DNA from: Epilithonimonas hungarica
GTDB lineage: Bacteria; Bacteroidota; Bacteroidia; Flavobacteriales; Weeksellaceae
NCBI RefSeq assembly: GCF_900102265.1
Contig: NZ_FNBH01000001.1
Span: forward strand, 1,535,618 to 1,599,617
DNA: 64,000 nt
Direction: 5' to 3'
Below are positions 61,878-64,000 of the stretch, in pieces (positions within the stretch are counted from its first letter, which is position 1; the number at the start of each line of letters is the position of its first letter). Both the position numbers and the translations under genes were made by a program. A model generated the notes under the pieces. The model ran no database searches and had not been told where the DNA came from. It worked only from the letters and a program-made list of their open reading frames with translations.

Positions 61878-64000
61878 ATGAGAAAAAGATTACAATTATT
61901 ATTTATTTTATTGGCAGGTATATCCTACAAAGCACAGGATAATACTCTGGCTGCTTCTGTCAATTCTCCAGCCGCCTATCAGACGGGCGTACCGGATATA
62001 TCATTTCCTTTAGTAAGTCTTCCGGCCACCAAGGATATGACCATTAATTTTGGACTCGCCTATAATGCCAATGCTTACAGGAAAGGTAGCTACTCTGGAT
62101 TGATTGCAAAGAACTGGGCGCTGACGGGTAGTAATTTTACCATCACAAGAGCTGTTAAAAATAGTTACCCAGACGAAATAGAGACCAATGATTATTGGGA
62201 TGATATCTATTATTATAATGTCAATGGTGAACAGGGCAGTTTCAAATTCGAAAAACATGGAGTCTATCCAAATGATACATATAAGATCATAAAATTGACC
62301 CCCAGTAATATCATTATCGAATCAGAAAGGATAGCAATCACTTGGGCTGGCGATAGAAGAGTTGTAAAGTCCTTTACAGTAAAAGATAGTAAAGGATATA
62401 AATATTATTTTACAGAATATGATGAAAGTAAATTTACATATAGTAATGGGACTGGTACGTCACCTACCATGAAGCTTAGAAATACTTTCTATGTCACAAG
62501 GGTGGAGGATGCCTTAAATAGAACTGTGGCCACGTTCAACAACACAAAATATGCCAACGATAAAAATGATACTTGGAGTTATTTACCAACAACAGTCACC
62601 ACGGCTTATGGAAGTGTTAATTTTGGGCATGGGGATAGTGATTCTCAAGGACTGGATTTCCCGATTCAAGACCGTTACTTTATAGACAGTGTTATTTTGA
62701 AGGATCATAAGGGAAATTTTGTTTCTAAAAGTAAGTTGGATATACATTCTAATCATATTGATGATGAAGAAACTGATTTTGGTATTAGCGATATATGGTA
62801 TAGGGATATTAGCGGAATAGAAAAGATGGATAAAAATAATGTTGTCTTGGATAAGATTGGTTTTGGGACTAAAATTTATACAAATGACCCATATGGTATA
62901 AGTGGTGCAGTAGATCGGGACAAAGAGTTATTAAGCAAGATCAGCTTTTCATCAGGACAAAAGATCGAATATAATTTTGGGTTTAACAAAGTAAAGAATC
63001 CAGTAGATTATAATAATCCCTCCAACTTGCCTTATTTACAAAGCCCAGGCGTGTTTATCAATGGAATACATGAATATACAACTAAGGTCGAACATAATAT
63101 AGACACTAAAAATCAGACAAAATATTATTTGGATGCATCCAAATTTACATATGCGGAAACAATGATTTTTGTAAGTTTTTCGCGAGGTGAGTGGTATCCC
63201 AATGATACTACACAAAACCCTACTTTAGGGGAAGATCTCCCGCTACAATTTGAATACAGGTTAGTAGATGCTCTTACGGGGAAAATTTTGTCCCCTCTAA
63301 TCGGCAAAACTGATAATTATATCATAATACCTTCCCATAATCTATATTTGGAAGTTTATGGTTCTGGTGGAAAGGGGACCTTTGATGTTATGGAAAAAAC
63401 TTTAAAAGCGCCTCCTTATGAAACTTACATTAAAGTGGGGCTTCCTGTGCTGGAAAGTACGAAATTCTATGATATTGCTGAAAATAGTATCCCTTATAAT
63501 AATGATGCTCTTAATACTTATGACCTCAAAAAAACAATTACTTATGATTATACTTTATTTGATGGTTCGGGATTATCGAGTGGTGTACCAGTTGAGGACC
63601 AGGAAGATGTCTTCATTTATAAAAACTTCAAAGTGACAGAGAGTGATAAGCCAGGATATGCCAAATATTATTATAAATCAGCAGGAGACTATCCCATTAC
63701 TATGTTCAATAACATCGATGTACAAACCAATTTCAATCTGGTCAAAAATGGGCTGTTGGATAAAAAAGAGGTGTATGGGGCAGATAATATCAAAACGCAT
63801 GAAACGATCTATGATTATACCTTTCCGCCATTTGATGAGACCAAACTCTATTTGTACGAGAACCCTAATGGAACGGTAAAATACTACATGGATTCTTTCT
63901 TCGATAAGATCACGACGACAGATATCACATACGATTCCAATAGTAATTCCTTGACGGATATCTCGGAGAAGAGTTTCAACCAGGCGAACAACAATTTGAT
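61878..64000 (+). CDS. Large RHS-like secreted surface protein, N-terminal part (runs off right edge)
   Basis: From the ATG at 61878 the frame stays open for 707 codons to the window edge. It has a signal peptide (MRKRLQLLFILLAGISYKAQ). The stretch QTGVPDISFPLVSLPATKDM, followed later by NFGLAYNANAYRKG and KNWALTG, matches the N-terminus of Bacteroidota RHS/YD-repeat proteins. No YD repeats are reached yet. Such proteins can carry variable C-terminal toxins, but the end is not visible. It starts 10 bp after the T9SS protein gene. Confidence 0.8.
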   Translation, partial: MRKRLQLLFILLAGISYKAQDNTLAASVNSPAAYQTGVPDISFPLVSLPATKDMTINFGLAYNANAYRKGSYSGLIAKNWALTGSNFTITRAVKNSYPDEIETNDYWDDIYYYNVNGEQGSFKFEKHGVYPNDTYKIIKLTPSNIIIESERIAITWAGDRRVVKSFTVKDSKGYKYYFTEYDESKFTYSNGTGTSPTMKLRNTFYVTRVEDALNRTVATFNNTKYANDKNDTWSYLPTTVTTAYGSVNFGHGDSDSQGLDFPIQDRYFIDSVILKDHKGNFVSKSKLDIHSNHIDDEETDFGISDIWYRDISGIEKMDKNNVVLDKIGFGTKIYTNDPYGISGAVDRDKELLSKISFSSGQKIEYNFGFNKVKNPVDYNNPSNLPYLQSPGVFINGIHEYTTKVEHNIDTKNQTKYYLDASKFTYAETMIFVSFSRGEWYPNDTTQNPTLGEDLPLQFEYRLVDALTGKILSPLIGKTDNYIIIPSHNLYLEVYGSGGKGTFDVMEKTLKAPPYETYIKVGLPVLESTKFYDIAENSIPYNNDALNTYDLKKTITYDYTLFDGSGLSSGVPVEDQEDVFIYKNFKVTESDKPGYAKYYYKSAGDYPITMFNNIDVQTNFNLVKNGLLDKKEVYGADNIKTHETIYDYTFPPFDETKLYLYENPNGTVKYYMDSFFDKITTTDITYDSNSNSLTDISEKSFNQANNNL

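Noticed and set aside
1..64000. tRNA, rRNA or CRISPR array
   Set aside because: No cloverleaf, rRNA block or regularly spaced repeat-spacer pattern was seen in reading both strands.

Overview
The window comes from a low-GC member of the Bacteroidota, most likely a flavobacterium close to Chryseobacterium/Epilithonimonas. The evidence is TAnnTTTG-type promoters, type IX secretion C-terminal signals (YPNP...GVY), a TamL-type lipoprotein Omp85, SPII lipoprotein signals throughout, DUF6266 and TPR-LuxR regulators, and dispersed repeats of the kind common in these genomes. The genus is an inference; no rRNA is present.

Region 1 (1-17,680) is an accessory island with nearly all genes on the minus strand, ending at the 3' end of mnmE. 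From the mnmE side inward it has a tyrosine recombinase with candidate arm-binding repeats, an unknown protein, an excisionase-like HTH protein, a two-HTH protein, terminase small and large subunits, a structured intergenic stretch and a membrane protein. The cargo follows: a tightly coupled eight-gene operon, vsr - C5 DNA methyltransferase - small nuclease-like protein - MORC/GHKL ATPase - Z1 helicase - PD-(D/E)XK (DUF4420) nuclease - AIPR - HNH nuclease. An autoinhibited Fic gene, preceded by two tandem palindromes, runs off the left edge. The gene set suggests a phage-derived or satellite-like mobile island carrying a composite restriction-modification/abortive-infection system. This is the most interesting part of the window.

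Region 2 (17,681-26,162) holds mnmE and a tripartite RND efflux operon (adaptor, pump, outer-membrane factor) with a divergently placed TetR regulator. Three copies of a CTAACA-n-TGTTAG-like palindrome mark the likely TetR operators.

Region 3 (26,471-38,960) is core envelope biology: tamB-tamL with overlapping stop and start, a GIDE-domain membrane protein, LemA, a small membrane protein, a PlsC-like acyltransferase and a TPR-HTH regulator.

Region 4 (39,234-50,971) holds a three-gene surface/adhesin cluster with Ig-like and thrombospondin-3 repeats, an outer-membrane beta-barrel gene divergent from a histidine kinase/response regulator pair, a stand-alone MnmA C-terminal-like protein and a secreted endonuclease I with a T9SS signal.

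Region 5 (51,024-57,236) is a copper/redox cluster: two paralogous small cysteine-motif proteins, a YHS lipoprotein, SCO1, an exported Fe/Mn superoxide dismutase, an MbnP-like lipoprotein, an MbnH/MauG-like di-haem peroxidase and a CDACGC-motif beta-barrel candidate. The genes are interleaved with repeats.

Region 6 (57,237-64,000) is repeat-rich. It has a GIY-YIG protein, an HTH protein, a DUF6266 gene behind a 23-bp perfect hairpin and four 10-bp-phased repeats, a T9SS-secreted repeat protein and the start of a large RHS-like surface protein that runs off the right edge. No tRNA, rRNA, CRISPR array or recognisable insertion sequence was seen.
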